Numbered from the stretch's first letter, positions 45,573-61,969 are shown. The stretch: 64,000 nt of DNA from Chamaecyparis obtusa (GCA_027943335.1 BSBK01002085.1:1284501-1348500); one strand, 5' to 3'. Notes: generated from the sequence alone by a model not told the origin. Made by a program: numbers and translations.

Positions 45573-46270
45573 CCAAGTTACTGGATTCCTCTAAATGGGT
45601 TCGGAATTTGATACCTGTATTGTTCTGGTTCTGATTCTTCATGGATTCCACCTTGATTCTGACAACATTCCTCACGGGCGGCTGGATTCCCTGTGGGTCG
45701 TGCAGAGGAGGATCCACAAAGAATCCAGCTACCCGTGAGGGACTTGGGTGGAATCCACGGGCACCCAAGGCTGTGGGCACGCAAAAACGAGCCCCACATG
45801 CCATTTGAAAGTTTTTTCTAAAAATCTAAAAACCTTCTAAAACCCTAATTTCGACCATAAAAACCTTGTAATTTAAATTTTCATTGTGTAATGACATGAG
45901 ACTTTTGCGAAGTATGAATATGATATATGATGTATTTTATTATAATTTTATTGGTAATTGCGGATTTGAGTATCACGATTCTAACTTATTATTATTATAT
46001 GTTTGAAGTTTTAAACCAATGATGAATGAACATTGAACATGTTACATGTATGAACCTATGATGTATATATAAATTTTTAATCTTAATATATCAATATGTA
46101 TGTGTGTATATATATATTAATATACATACATACATATATATATTTATTTATTTTTGAAAATATCTATATATATACCCGCGGTACCAGAATTTGACCAAAT
46201 TTTTTTTTGCCTAATCTGCGAACTCGAACCCGAACCTGAATTTGTATCAGAACCATGATTTGCAACTTAG
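45573..46270. mobile_element. Non-autonomous hAT element, 698 bp
   Basis: The inverted termini are CCAAGTTAC at the left and GCAACTTAG at the right, with the perfect 8-bp duplication CAAATTCA at 45565-45572 and 46271-46278. Subterminal gggttcgg/gaacccgaacctg phrases face each other near both ends. The interior has a GC-richer stretch (45660-45795) and a TA-rich run (46085-46150). The minus-strand open frame 45520-45804 lies mostly in it and shows no transposase motif. Confidence 0.88.
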
Positions 46271-46278
46271 CAAATTCA

Positions 46279-47740
46279 ATACAAAATTACAGTTTTATAT
46301 AAATTTATAAATAGTAGAACTATAAATTAAAAAGTAAAGGTGGCCAATTTTAAAAATTAAAAATACATGCATGTGATAGAACTTTTATGGCAAGAGGTTG
46401 CAAGTAGATAGAGCCTTTCCAAGGATGTACCACCATGTATAGTCATCCTTGTTCTTGAAAGAGTGCTAAGATTATGGCCTTGAGTCATAAAACTTCCCAA
46501 ATTTGTCCACTACTGCCCTCTATATTTGGATTGGGGAAGTCTGGCAAATGCCAGCTTGTAATTATCACCAACTTCAATGTATGTATGGTGGTGGTGCAAG
46601 AGCACCTATTCATTTGATGTCTAACGAAGACTTTGATATTTTATTTTGTCTTAATGTTGATTCAAGGTTATGTAAGGTCCTAAGGACCATTTGGAATCCA
46701 TTCAAATCATTTTGTAAGGCTATTAAAGCCATTAAATTCATAGTGACCTATAAGGTCCTGATAAAGTCAAACATGGTCAAACCACTCAAATGTATCCAAA
46801 TAGAGTGGAATTGATGTAATTTAGGTCTTGAAGTCATATTTAGCATGTTTGAAAGGTTTTGAGTCATTTGAATAGAAATTGTAAAAGTTGTTCAGAAGTT
46901 GTCTAAATCGTCATGACAACTTTTGCAACTTGATGACAACTTTTTAAAAGTTTGTTAAAAGTTGTTTGTGGGTAGTTGTAGGTTGGTTGGGTGGTTGAAT
47001 ATGATTCAAAATTGTATAAATTTGGTTCTCAAACTCGAATTTGGAAAGGGGGAGAAGTTTGGAGAAAGATTGGAATGGAAGAAAACTTATTTTGAAGCCA
47101 TTATTTTCTAGTTTTTTGAATTATTTTTTCTGAAAATTGTCTGATGTTTTGATTGGTATGGCCTTATATGGAATGATACAGATATAAAACTTATAGTCTT
47201 GGAAAGCTTAAGGAGTTCCTTTCATTTTCTTTTGGTTTGGTCCAATTTCATTGAGATTTGCAGAAGTTATGGTTGTTTTTGTAATTGCAGGTCTGAATCT
47301 GCCCTAGGTTTAGAAGTTTTGGGAAAAATGGCATAACTTTTTGTTTTAACCGTTGGATTTGGCTATAAATTGGAGAAAATGTTTCTATTTAGTTGTTCTT
47401 CAATCTCACTGAAGCAATTGACTTTATTATGTCATTTGTGAAAGTTATTAATGTCTGTTTGCAAGTGGCAGATTCTGCCCCAATATGTTGATTTGGTTAA
47501 AAGTTTGCAAAATGTGTTCATTCCCTTGAATGATTATAAGAAGTTGTGAATGTGATCCCTACCTTTGCATCGGGTGGCACTCTCCTAGGTAAAAAAAGTA
47601 TCTTTGTGCTATAATTACCAAGGGCAACAAAAGCAGGGAGATGCAATGAGTTTGTCATCTTGTTCTACCATTCAATCAGAGTTCTTTCCATTGCTCAAAA
47701 AATGTCTTATAAGGATTTTTCTTGTTAGCTGTTATTACGC
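46279..47740. other. Intron sequence, unclassified repeat-like
   Basis: 46680-47000 has the low-complexity wording (gacaacttttgcaactt, aaaagttgt repeats) seen in LTRs. No matching ends or duplications were found and no gene is apparent. Confidence 0.35.
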
Positions 47741-47743
47741 CTT

Positions 47744-50434
47744 TTAGTTGTCAGATATTGACCTTAAACACAGCTTTTTAGATAGTTTGGTTATACTCAT
47801 GATTGGCTGGCTGCAATTCAACACTTCATTGTATTGTACAAAATACAAATCATCTATGACCAATGCATTGACTTTTAGGTCCTCGTTGTAATTGATTGGC
47901 TCCATATACTGCAAAGGTTGTTGAATACCATGGCGCACTATGCCTCACACACCTTAAAAAATCGTCTCCAAACAAATATTTATGGGGCGAATTGAGTCAC
48001 GGCAACATATTATGGTGTCAATAATAATGATAACAAATTAAATCAAATCGAAGTTAAACATTTTTTACTTTGTTTTGAAATTAAAATTTTTGAAAATAAA
48101 AAATAAATAACACAGCATAAAAATATAAACTAAAAGTGCAAAATTGAACTAAATGAAAAAAAATTATTGACATTTTAGAAAGTTTCAAAAGCTCTAGCTT
48201 CAAGGACCCCCCTACCTTGCGTTTATAACAATTAGTCGCAAACTTCTTAATCTCATGAGCCACAATGTAGAGTGGTTTCATGCACTTAATTTGCCTGCCT
48301 ATCTTTTGCATCATTAAGTTGAGTGAACTATCTATGTCAAAAATATGTGTCCATCTAGCCTCAATTCACATTTTTGCAGCTTTGCATTTTTAATAGTATC
48401 TGTTATAACTTTGACAATGTTTTGGGATTCCAATGCCTCATTGGACTTTGTGAAGTATTAAACAACGATTTTGCATCCTTCACACCCCCTTCACAATCAA
48501 TTGCCCTAAAAGATGTTGGCCTTTTTCGGCACACTGTTATTAAGTAGGGGTCTGGATTACAATTCTTTAATCCAACATTAATGGAGGACACTCCTACTTT
48601 GGCCAAGGAGTCCTTGATATGCTGCGTTGAAGAATCTAAATGTTTTGTTTTCTTTGGCCAATAAAATGGTATAATAACTTTTTGAAGTCAGGGCTTGTAA
48701 TCTCTTTAGGGGCTTCATTTGTTCCCCCTTAAGATATATGAGGTTGAAAGGAAGTCGATGGCTTCAATACAACACAATTAGCCTACCAACTTAGTCCCTA
48801 ACTTCATTTTGGAACACTCTTTCAAATGGGTCAGCATCCTTTGTGGTTTTGTGGGAAAGAAGGCTATTATCATTTTGTTATGAAGTTTGTAAATATGACA
48901 CAAACAAAAAGCCCACCAACATAGTGCTTTGCTTCATAGTGGAACACACTTTCTAATTTGACGTGTGCCTTTTGAAGATGGTGTCATTAGAAATGGATGG
49001 TGTACATTTTCATAAGACCTATAATTTATCCAAAGGCTTCTTTTATCTACCTCACTATTTCTTTTGGGTATGACGATCATACAAACATGAAAGGAACCCT
49101 CATTAGTGTAAGTGTAAGCAGAATCCAATCAACTCATTGATGCAGTCCCTTTCTAATTAGCTTGCATCTTTTGTGTTTTTGGACTAACAATACTTGATGA
49201 CCACAATTATTAGTTCATAAAAAAAAAGATATGAGTAGGGACACACACATCTAGTTGTGAACAATAGTGGAACTTGTCTTACTATGTTTCTTTGATAGGA
49301 TCTACCTTAATGGACTTTATCGAAGGATGGAGACAAACATATATACCCACGGAATTGTGGATAGGGACTAACACTTCTATTCAAGGTTACATAGCAAGTT
49401 TGGATAGGGACAAACACATCTATCCAACAACACAATGAACATGGACACACACTTCTGCTCACAATAGTAATGATTGGGGACAAACCTATCCAATCATGAT
49501 TACCAACTGATATGATGGGGAATAAACACATTCAATCACTATCACTCAACAAATATGATTGGGGACATGCACATCCAATCACAACAAAACAATCTGAGAA
49601 TTAAGCTCCTATTTTTGCCTATGCAGCCATCATTATATATCATGCCTCTTTGATCACAAACGTTATCTGATGGTTATTGCTGTTACCTGAAAACTGATCT
49701 TGGCTTTAGTCATTTTGGCACAAATAGTTGTCACTAATACAATTTTGTGGTCTCATTGCTAGTGACTTGCAAGAGGTCATTGAATGTCTTCCATCCTCCC
49801 GTGCCTCTTCCAATTGATTTGCTACTTAGCAAATTTGGCTTAATTTTAGAATGGCCTTCTCCACACAAGATGGATGTCACGTATAAGGGATAGTGCATCC
49901 AATTACAATCAAGACAACTTTTTAATAATTATTTTGATACTTAAAGACACAAAAATCAATGCTAATGAAAATTAACCCTATTGTAAACAAAACAATTCAA
50001 CTTGACTTATAGCCTGACACAAAATATATCTTTTGAACACTAAACTAACTGAAAAATAAATTTTACGATTAATGGGCTCTTTATAACAATTTTAAATGGA
50101 GTACTTGGATTCAATTGTACAGGATTTGGGCCTCTAGATGGCCTTTGTGAGCCGATGCAAACAATTAAATGTTGTTCGACTGCCATCTGATTATTATTTC
50201 CACTTGTGTCATCAAAAAAATAACATACGTTTGTTTTGAAATTTTAAAATAATTGCTTAAACAAGGTTGAGAAAAGGTTGAACCTTGGACTTGAGTGTGG
50301 GTTTGTAGTTGCGGGGAAGATTGAAAATGCTCTACGTGCAAATAATACCATTCTTCATACAATCCAAATCTTAGTGTAGTTCGCTTCTTAACATTATGTG
50401 CCTTATCCATGCATTGCAGCTTGCTCCTCTCCAT
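47744..50434 (-). pseudogene. Heavily decayed hAT transposase-like sequence
   Basis: The minus-strand fragments, in order, are QPCLSNYFK near 50240 (resembling the linker after a BED finger), RPTSFRAIDCEGGVKDAKSL at 48403-48606 (resembling the DUF659 FLKSVDCSG...KDA region), MMQKIGRQIKCMKPLYIVAH followed by EIKKFA at 48081-48314, and LKVNALVIDDLYFVQYNEVL at 47744-47938 (resembling the C-terminal dimerisation helix). Each match is weak alone; the order along the strand supports the call. A minisatellite at 49225-49590 interrupts it. Confidence 0.4.
49225..49590. repeat. Degenerate minisatellite
   Basis: Repeated phrases of the type ggggacaaacacatc(c/t)aatcac...tatgat recur about every 45-55 bp with drift. 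Confidence 0.7.
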
Positions 50435-51439
50435 GTTTTCTCTAGAGGAACAACACTGCCTACCAAAATGTGTTTTCCTCTCTCGTGGCTTTACCTTTTC
50501 TTCTTTGCTTAGAAGACCTATCTTTATTCTATATTTAACCTAGAGGGCATATGCTTTTCATTTGCTTCTTGTTAAAGAAACACTCTACTTGCTTTAGAAG
50601 GATCATTGCTAGTAGATGGATGATACTTTCTTAGGCAGTGGTCATCCATTTAATCATCAAAATATTGGTAGCTAGATAGTTTGCCCACAAACAACTTGTG
50701 TCGACAAGCAAATGCTCAAATGACCAAGATGCTAGCTTGCATGGAGGAATGAGAATCGATGAGAAGAGAAAATGAAACATCACAACCTAGTAAATTGTTT
50801 GCTAGTAGGCAACAACACACATAAATTTGCTTACAGGTATGTATGTCGATGCCATAAAAAGGAAAACAAACAAATGCAGCAAGAATAATTGAGTAATTCC
50901 CAGAGCACAATGATTAGATGCCCTAATTTTCCCAAAGACAAAAAAGACAAGATCACCTTCTTGTTGAAGTCGAATGACAAATTATTAAAAGCAATGCAAA
51001 GTTGTTCCAACATTACTTTTGAAAAAAGTCACCCAAAGAGTTGAAGTTAGAAAATGCTCTCTATGAGACCTTTTACAATTCAGGTGCAATACTTAACATG
51101 TGAAGTGACCCCTAGACAAAATATAGGTAATTTGTAGCTTAGTTATACCTCTATGGCCCACGAGAATACCTCTAGGTAACATGTACCTAGATTGTAGTGA
51201 TCTGTACCCAAAATGTAGCAGCCTTTTGAATATGCACATTTACGAAAAAGGCCATTAGACAAACAGCCATAACCTTGGAAGAAATATTATTTCCGTGATG
51301 CAAGATTGCTTGCGGTCTTGGAAGCTCTTGCATCGCATTGGAAAGGATTCAACGAGCCAAGTTTAAGTTAGAGTTTGGGTTGATACCAAATGCATTGTTT
51401 TCATCATATCTGTAGTTTTATTGGTAATCAATATGAGAA
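50435..51439. other. Intron sequence, no recognised feature
   Basis: AT-rich sequence with only short random open frames. No repeat ends or RNA genes were seen. Confidence 0.5.
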
Positions 51440-52100
51440 TTCTAATAGTTGATGCTTTGGAAGGTGTATGAATGTATTGATAGCATGCTTGGCCAAATGA
51501 AGGCCACTATATAAGAGAAAGCCCCATCCTGCAGTGATGTAATTAAAACATTCATTGTATCATTCAATAGAGGTGGGAGAAGCTCAACTCTTTTGCATAT
51601 GGATCAGTATGCATTGCTTCATGAAGATAATACCAAAGACATTCAATATAGAGTAGGTTTGTCATCATCTGTAATGAGTTGAGCAAACTTATCACACTCA
51701 AGGGCTATGTAAATGAGGCAATGTTGGATAGGGGGACTATGGCACAGCAAGATTTAGTACGATGGTGGCATTTGCATGGGTGTCAATTAGTGATAACCAC
51801 ACTACCTGTTCGTCTCCATCCATTCCACCAAGGGGGAAGGAGAGTGGGGATAAGCTCGTGGTTGTATGTGGACCACAACATGCTTGTGTTTAAGTAGAGT
51901 TTGGTAGCATGGTGGTGTGTAGACCAAATGAGCTGACACAAATTAATGAGGATCATGTAGGGTTGGCTGGCACCCATTTGGAGGAGCTTCAGTTAGATGG
52001 GTCCAATGGTTCTAGCAATGACGGGGTTTCCATGAGTTTTGGGGAGAATGATTGGATGTATCATGGCATTGGTTCTTTGAACTTGAAAGTCGAAACTTAG
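51440..52100 (+). pseudogene. hAT transposase C-terminal fragment
   Basis: Plus-strand readings KVYECIDSMLGQMKATI, LVRWWHLHG and HPFHQGGRRVGISSWLYVDH followed by NMLVFK parallel the order of a hAT C terminus (helix, WW motif, then the IHTK...LVYVHYNMRLK dimerisation helix). An acidic tail, EDHVGLAGTHLEELQLDG, follows. Frames are broken by stops. The match is pattern-level only. Confidence 0.45.
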
Positions 52101-52759
52101 CATAATTATGATATTAGCATATCGATATTTAGAATTTTCAATGCATTGTTGGTTCAATTGATTTGCTGTGCTTATAATTTAAGACTTAAGTTTACAACTT
52201 TACATAAAAGAAAAATTCCAATTTATTTTACATTTTTTAATGTGTCCCCTGACCCGTTGGATCTGTTCCTGTATTGGAGTTGTTTCAATGATGTAGGGAC
52301 TCTGAAATCCCCCTCCCCTTCTTGACATCTCCTAATTGTCGCTTTTCTGAGGTAACATTTTGGAAATGACTTGGAAGCACTGTCACTAATCCTCTCACTA
52401 AAAGGTCAGAAAATTAAAATTACACCTAGGATTAATTAAAAATATAAATTTATTGTCTTGGTTTGTGCGTCTACATACCATACTCAGGCCTAAATGAACA
52501 AAAGATAGTTCCTTCCATTTCAAACCCTTTTTACATACATGAAAAGCAGCAAAGTTGGAGGAAAGAAAACATTGTGAAGAGCAAGATGCTCCTTGAGGTG
52601 ACAAAACTAGGATAGCAAGCTCTAGCATTAGTGAGATGTGAACATTAAAGAGTAGAGTAGTAGTAGAGGCAAGTACATTTTTTTTTTTGAAGTTCGATAG
52701 AATAATTTTAATTTTTTTTTTTCTATTTTCATTTGTACTTGCATTGTTTTTCACAAAAC

Positions 52760-54640
52760 ATGGGCAGCAGTAGTGATGGTAGTGAACATGAAATAAAAAA
52801 AAGAAATATAAGAGTTTTAAGTTTAGTTGGGGGCTCTTCTGGGTGTGGGAATGTTGTGGGTGAAGGAGGAAAACTAAATAACTCATATGAGTGCACTTGC
52901 ACAATCTTGAAACTTTATGCAAATGACCCTTTCAAATCATCTGAATCTGTTCCCTGATTTGTGATATCTCTAGACAAAGAAAAAAGTAAAAATTTAGGGG
53001 GAGCAGAGTGTAGCTATGTCATATTTGCCACAGATTTTAGCAAGAGTTACACTAGGGTATATAGTCACCACTTGGGTGTTATAGGACATGGCATTAAGGT
53101 GTTGTCAAAATATAAAGGTAGAGTTGAATAGATTGTTTAGGGAAGGTGAAACAAGGTCTAAGGATATGCCAGTCCTAGTAGAGTCTGTGAAGTCAACTAT
53201 GCCATCCATGGTTGCTAGTACTACTGGTAATATTTTTACAAGAAGAAATAGAAAGACTTGTGGAATGGGAAGGCAAGGATAGTTGCAAGTATGTTCAGTA
53301 CGCAAGCACAAGAAGTGGTAGGCTTTTCCATTGCCAAATTTTCTTTGCCTTTGCCATTCCATTTCATATGGTATGTTCTCTTGATTTCAAACAAATGTTC
53401 AAAGATGCAATTTTTGTTGGTTCTTTATTTATTCCCCTTGGAGAACATAAACTATGAATGTGAAGATATTAGGCAAACTTTTTGTTCTACTGTCATAGAT
53501 GAGTGGACTGATATCAGAGATTAATCACTCATCAAAATCATACTTAAACATGAAGCTGGCTCATCTTTTCTCAGAGTTGTTGATTGTTCAAGAAAGCACA
53601 AAGGTGCAAACTTCGAATTTTGACACGCATGTGCAAATTAGCTATCTTGATGGTGGATGTCAATTATTTCATTTTATTAGAAAGGATGCCTGAGTTGCAA
53701 GGGACTTGAGAATTGATGATGGATAATCCATAATGGGTAGATGGTCAAATTCAAACACTAGTAAAGAATAAGTATGAAACAAAATATCCTTGATGATGAT
53801 TGGTGGTTCACTATGAGGTAAATGAATTCTAGAGCTTTTATCAAGTTATTAAAATATTAATTTATCTGTGTTTGTAACATAATAATTTTATTCAGTTTTT
53901 ACTAGCATGCACTCTGTCATTTGAGTCTTATAATTTTTGAATTTTTTTGTTTGTAGATATGTTTGCTTTTTCATCTCACATGTAGATGTCATTGGATATG
54001 CTGATATGAACTGTCCCAGTCTTAGACAGATTTATGTGATATAACATGTTTGGGTGGATGAAGCACACAATTTACAGTAGGGATCATAATTTGAGATTAT
54101 ATGAGCATCATATCAAGGTCATTGTGATGTGGCGGTGTAACACTATGAACTTCCTACTTCATATGACAACTGCTCTAAATCTCAAATGGTATGCACCAAT
54201 CCCTGGGAGGTTGCCTCATGATGATGAAGAGGCTTATGAAGGCCCTTTGAAAATGTATTGAATTGAGGAGTCAACTTTACTCAGCACACAGTGGTTTGTC
54301 TTTGCTAATCTTTGGCCCAACACTTAATAAACTAGAGCTACATTAGCTCAAACTGATCCTATTGTACTGTTGACATGGCATTTTAAGGATACACTAGAGT
54401 TGACAATGCTCCATTTCCCTCCTTTCACAAATTGCTAGTTCTTGTGCTCTAGGCAAGAGTTGGTCCACATTCAACTTCATCCATTGTATCAACTGTATGG
54501 TGGGATTTTGATCTCAAAGACATCACATAGATTGACAAGTTGGCATAGGAAGGATTGGTTGGGGTCCTATAGATTGAGGCAACACCTTATAGTGGTAGTG
54601 ACTCATTTGATATTGATACGGTATTAGCAGATGCTAAATA
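52760..54640 (+). pseudogene. Decayed hAT transposase
   Basis: Plus-strand pieces in order are: an N-terminal serine/acidic start (MGSSSDGSEHEIKKRN); CSTVIDEWTDIRD followed by a stop and SLIKIIL (the SDGWTD...SLINFL DUF659 signature, 53485-53545); ALNLKWYAPIPGRLPHDDEE near 54170-54235; and SCALGKSWSTFNFIHCIN near 54440-54500 (canonical SxxCERNWSTF...IHxKxRN). Multiple stops and shifts make it non-functional. Confidence 0.65.
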
Positions 54641-56654
54641 GAGGCACCAAAATAGCCTCCCATAAAGTCCGTCCTATAAATGCACCCCAGCCATCCTTGT
54701 CCTGATCCTGAAAACTTGGTGTAACATAGGTAATGTTTCAAGCACTATACCATATTTATGCTGCTAGTCAGTTGCCATCCTCAAATTTCTGGAAAAAGGT
54801 CCCTTATCCCTGAAACTCATCCGTGTGTCCCCATGAACTGCAGCTCCATGGAACTATGAATATTTCGATATGGTTAATGTGCAGCGAATGCATTTGGAAT
54901 GACTGAGATCACCTCAAATAATCATCTCAATGGCAGATACAAGATCTTTTTTATTGATGAAAGAAGTATATGTGAATTGATCACGATGATACACTCTGTG
55001 TAACATCACATGTTTCATGGAACTCATGGGTTGCTGATATTTGGGGCTGATAGATGAAGGCAAATGAATCATGTTCATATGTCAGTTTGGTACACATGCC
55101 TGAATTATTGAGGTTGGAACAAAAAGGCATAGGTTGTCAATATTCAAGATCAGATTGGAGGTGTCAAAAAACAAGAAGCTATGTTAATGATCCTATGATA
55201 TACTTCGCAGAATACTTTGTATAACATTTGCATGTTTCTTAGTACTCACAGGTTTTTGATTTTTGAGGCTGGCAGATTAAAGCAAATAAATCATGTTCAT
55301 ATGTCAACATGGTACACATGCTTAAATCAGTGACATTGGAACAAAATTCATTGGCTAACATTGAGGATCAGATTGGAGGTGTCAGAAAACAAGAAGCTAT
55401 ATTAATGCCTCGGAATGATTAAAGGTCTAATGGAATTCGTTTGTATTAGTAGTGTGTTCTAGTTAAATATTTCAGTTAGCTTTAAGCACGCACTTATGAT
55501 ATTTTTATTCTTTCCTAAAGTTTTCATAGAATGCAGATTCAGGATAGCTCATTATTTTGTGTTCAACCATGATAAACTAGCAGGATTCTTGAACCACAAC
55601 AGGATCAGAGATATAGTTTATAGTTATGCACATCTAGTCTTACAATGATATCTTTCCGTTAAAATAATGCAAAGGCTACTGGCATCAACCATCCATCACT
55701 GTCAACCAAGTAGTGAAAGCTTTCAATGAAATTTTAGTTGTTTGATAAGATTTTCTGTAAGCACTTATAGCTGTAAACCTCATGAATTGTGATGTTCTCT
55801 TTTGTGCCTAGTTTTCTTCCTTTCAATAAGGCTACATGGGAACTGGCTAAACTCTTTGCGCACTATTGTAAGTGGTGAAATTAAACCATACTAGCAAAAA
55901 GTCTCCAAATTGGAGAAAAATATTGTAACACACTCATTCTTGTTTTTTTAGCCTCAGGAATAAGATATATGTTTTTGGGGAAGTTTTCATTGTAACATTC
56001 ATTCTCTATCTTTATTTGACTTCAATTTCCAAGTTGTAGTCTTTTATTGCTCTAAATTGAAAATGCTTTGAATTCATTGTTTGCTCTCCACTTACCCTGT
56101 CTGTTTGTGCAGCTGTGCAAAACTATATTCAATTTTTGAGTTACTTCACAAACTAGAATCTACTTTTCTCTCATACTCAACTTTGTTTTGTCAGATGTTA
56201 TGGTATGGTCACATTTTATACGATTAATGCTTCTTGTAGACTTATATTTTGGTATATTTATTATTTGCATTTCCATAACCAAGTGAACACCATTTAATGG
56301 TTTTCAAATATTTGGATACACAAATGAACATCAATGTGGCAATTACAATAATTTGGTGATTTTCTTTCTTTGGCACCCCATGTCTTTATAATCAATTGGT
56401 CATTTTAGAAGAAACCATGTAGGATGCATTCTGAAGTGTGAGAAAAATGTGATTTGAAGATTGAGAAAGTTGAAATGTTGATTGGGATCATTAGTGATCA
56501 CCCTCAATTATTGATTATTTCTTCTATAGTCAAAATAAAAATGGTGCAACATCCACATTCATTATAAAGTATTAGCCATTTGTTTTACAAACATCTGATT
56601 TGACTTCTCAGCTGGAATTTTTCCAAAGTTAACCATATTTCATTGTTGTTACAG
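54641..56654. repeat. Intron with a roughly 210-bp tandem duplication
   Basis: Two diverged copies lie at about 54985-55195 and 55196-55410; shared landmarks are caaatgaatcatgttcatatgtca and gatcagattggaggtgtcaa. The remainder up to the exon H acceptor is ordinary intron. Confidence 0.7.
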
Positions 56655-56771
56655 GTTGATGAATGGTGGGAACAACCAGCAGCAACAGCAGTTGATTGGG
56701 TTAGTGTTGATGGTCAAAACGTTGCTGCTTGGATTTCACACGTGAAGCAGCTTCAGATGGCATTTTATTGA
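56655..56771 (+). CDS. AUG5: AUGMIN subunit 5, terminal exon H with stop
   Basis: The exon has 38 codons and a TGA, from [20 protein letters not shown] to [17 protein letters not shown] and VDGQNVAAW are diagnostic of the AUG5 C terminus. The acceptor is ttgttgttacag. In angiosperm proteins I recall the C terminus as AFYDKELL. Here the in-frame stop falls right after FY, while the +1 frame at the same place reads DKQIL. So a one-base difference removes the last few residues; this is either real or an assembly error. The other 31 or so residues of the exon are well conserved. Confidence 0.92.
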   Translation, partial: VDEWWEQPAATAVDWVSVDGQNVAAWISHVKQLQMAFY

Positions 56772-58700
56772 TAAGCAGATCCTGGACATATTTAAGATGA
56801 AGTGCTCAAATTTGATTATGCTGCATTGGGGAAAATGGTGAACAGTTGCCATGCAAAATCTGGGCCAATGAAGTCACCTCCCGATAACTACTGGAAACTG
56901 CCCATGACATACAGTCACGGTACATTCTGGAGGTTGGTTTCCATGCAGCTTCTGTAGACAACAATAAAAAATAGTAACTTGACCTCACAATCATTCGTGC
57001 AAGATTTGCTGTGAGCAGAACACTGGCATTTTAGTGGTTGCTTCTTTCGAGGTTCACTGTATAATACAAGAGCCAGGCCAAGCTCAACTGCCACCTTAAT
57101 TGATATTTCACTTCACAGGTGTGTCATGCATTCTTCAAGGAATGCGGTTTCCTGTGTGCAATGTATTTTTAATGTTAAATTTAGGGCAAGTGCTACTCAC
57201 TGTTATTTTGGAACCTTGCCCAGGACTACGCTCAAAATTGGACATATGTGAGATGTCACCTAAATGCACATTTAGTATCAGCTCTTTGCAAGGCTTCAAC
57301 CTGGGACATTGCTTTATAAGAAGTGGCTTCACCGAAGGGTCTATTGTTGTAATATATTTTCTATCATTCTATGTGATCACACTTTCACGTATAATGTGGT
57401 GAGGCATAATGCCCGGGAGTGATTTTTCACCAGTCTGTCACAAAAAGCAAGGTTTTCATGAACCGAAGGTTGAGCCTAAACCCATTAGTTGAGGCATTGG
57501 AATTTTAAAAAGGAAACACAGACTACAGCAGCATTTGTTCTGATATTCGTACATGGTGGAAATCTCATGACAACCTCCTTGGATGTTACAATTTGTAATA
57601 GAATGGTTCCCATTAGGGAAGAGTGTAAATTGGTTCTCGCAGCATTTTGTTCATGTTTGAATCTCTTGGCATGTCACATGTAATGCGATGGACATTCAAT
57701 CTTATATTTGAAGGTCAAGGTTTATTGCCATAAATAGTAAAAATTATTCAATTGAATACAAAGACTTTTTTTCTTGTTTGAGGAAATAGTCTGACATTTT
57801 TTTAGGGAAATAGTTGATGGCATATTCAAACAGTGAAATTTCTAATGACACGTTACTTCGTATTTTTTACATTTGTGGAGTTGGAAGCGCAGAACAACTT
57901 ATCAGGCATTGGCTGACATGGCCGAGATGTAAAGCAGGTTAGGAGGTTGGGCTCATCTATAGTGGAGCAGCAAAGGTAAGGGGCTCACCTCTTCTCTGGT
58001 GGGGGCGGGGTATAGAAACCTTCCGTTTCTGTAGCAATAGGAGTGCCATCAAAAGAAAATCAGTCTGAGAGATACTCTGCCCACAAAGAACTCAGCCAGT
58101 GACATTTTGAGAAAGAGAAAGATTGACCAAAAGGTGCTTATCCAATCATTTCATTCAATGGTCATCCCAACTGAATATGACTCATGAACTGGCAGCAGTG
58201 ATTGGAGTGTAAATCAAAATTGTCAGTAATAGAGTTTCCCCGATGGCATTGAGTAAATTGTACATTCAATTTGAGATTTCAGTAACATTTGATTTGTTGC
58301 TCTAGATTTGGATTTCAAACACAATTCAGAGTAGCTGAAGAATTTTGACTCGTTAGTATTTCAGAGTAGAATTGATCTTTTGCTTGTTGACACTTTCTTG
58401 AGCAATAAACTCTGAAATGATTTAAAATTTGTGCTGGTTTGCAACATGTTTATCAGAGCATATGGATTAATCAGGTTTTGCATGATTCTGTTTTTAATTA
58501 AAAGAAAAAACGACACGGGCCATTTATCAGTATTTCCTGATTTTCTGTTAAGTACTTACTCCAAGTCTCTCTGCTTAAATAAAAATAAAAATATAGTTCC
58601 AAGGGTATGGAAACCAAAAATCTTTTGCTACAATTTCGGTTCAATTTACAGATTCAACATTAAGCGCATCAGCTAAATTCTTGTTTTCCCTTGGTCTTTG
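56772..58700 (+). other. Likely AUG5 3' untranslated region and downstream flank
   Basis: It follows the stop codon. An AATAAA at 58404-58409 is one possible poly(A) signal but cannot be tested here. Open frames at 57100-57402 and 57489-57683 have no recognised domain. Confidence 0.35.
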
Positions 58701-61675
<2,975 letters not shown>

Positions 61676-61969
61676 AAAGCCTCTTTATCATTGTTTTCTT
61701 TTTTAATTATGGTAAAAACAGGTTTTGAATGGGCCCCGAAACTATTTACATTCAGTTTTTGAAGGGAACCATAACCCCCAGAATATAGGAAGAATTAGCT
61801 TAGATTTAAGTGAAACAATTGGGGGAAAAAGAATGACCTTACAACGCCCCCCCAACACATAATGCCAGTAGAACTACCAGCAACACAATTCCAACAAAAC
61901 AACAGCAGCTAAACGAAAGATACACAGAAAGACTCAAACTGCTGAAGCCAAACGTGTAAAGCCAACACT

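Noticed and set aside
49307..49531. 74-codon minus-strand open frame
   Set aside because: Generated by the degenerate minisatellite at 49225-49590.
57100..57683. Open frames just after the AUG5 stop as a separate downstream gene
   Set aside because: No domain and no splice structure; more likely 3' untranslated region or flank.
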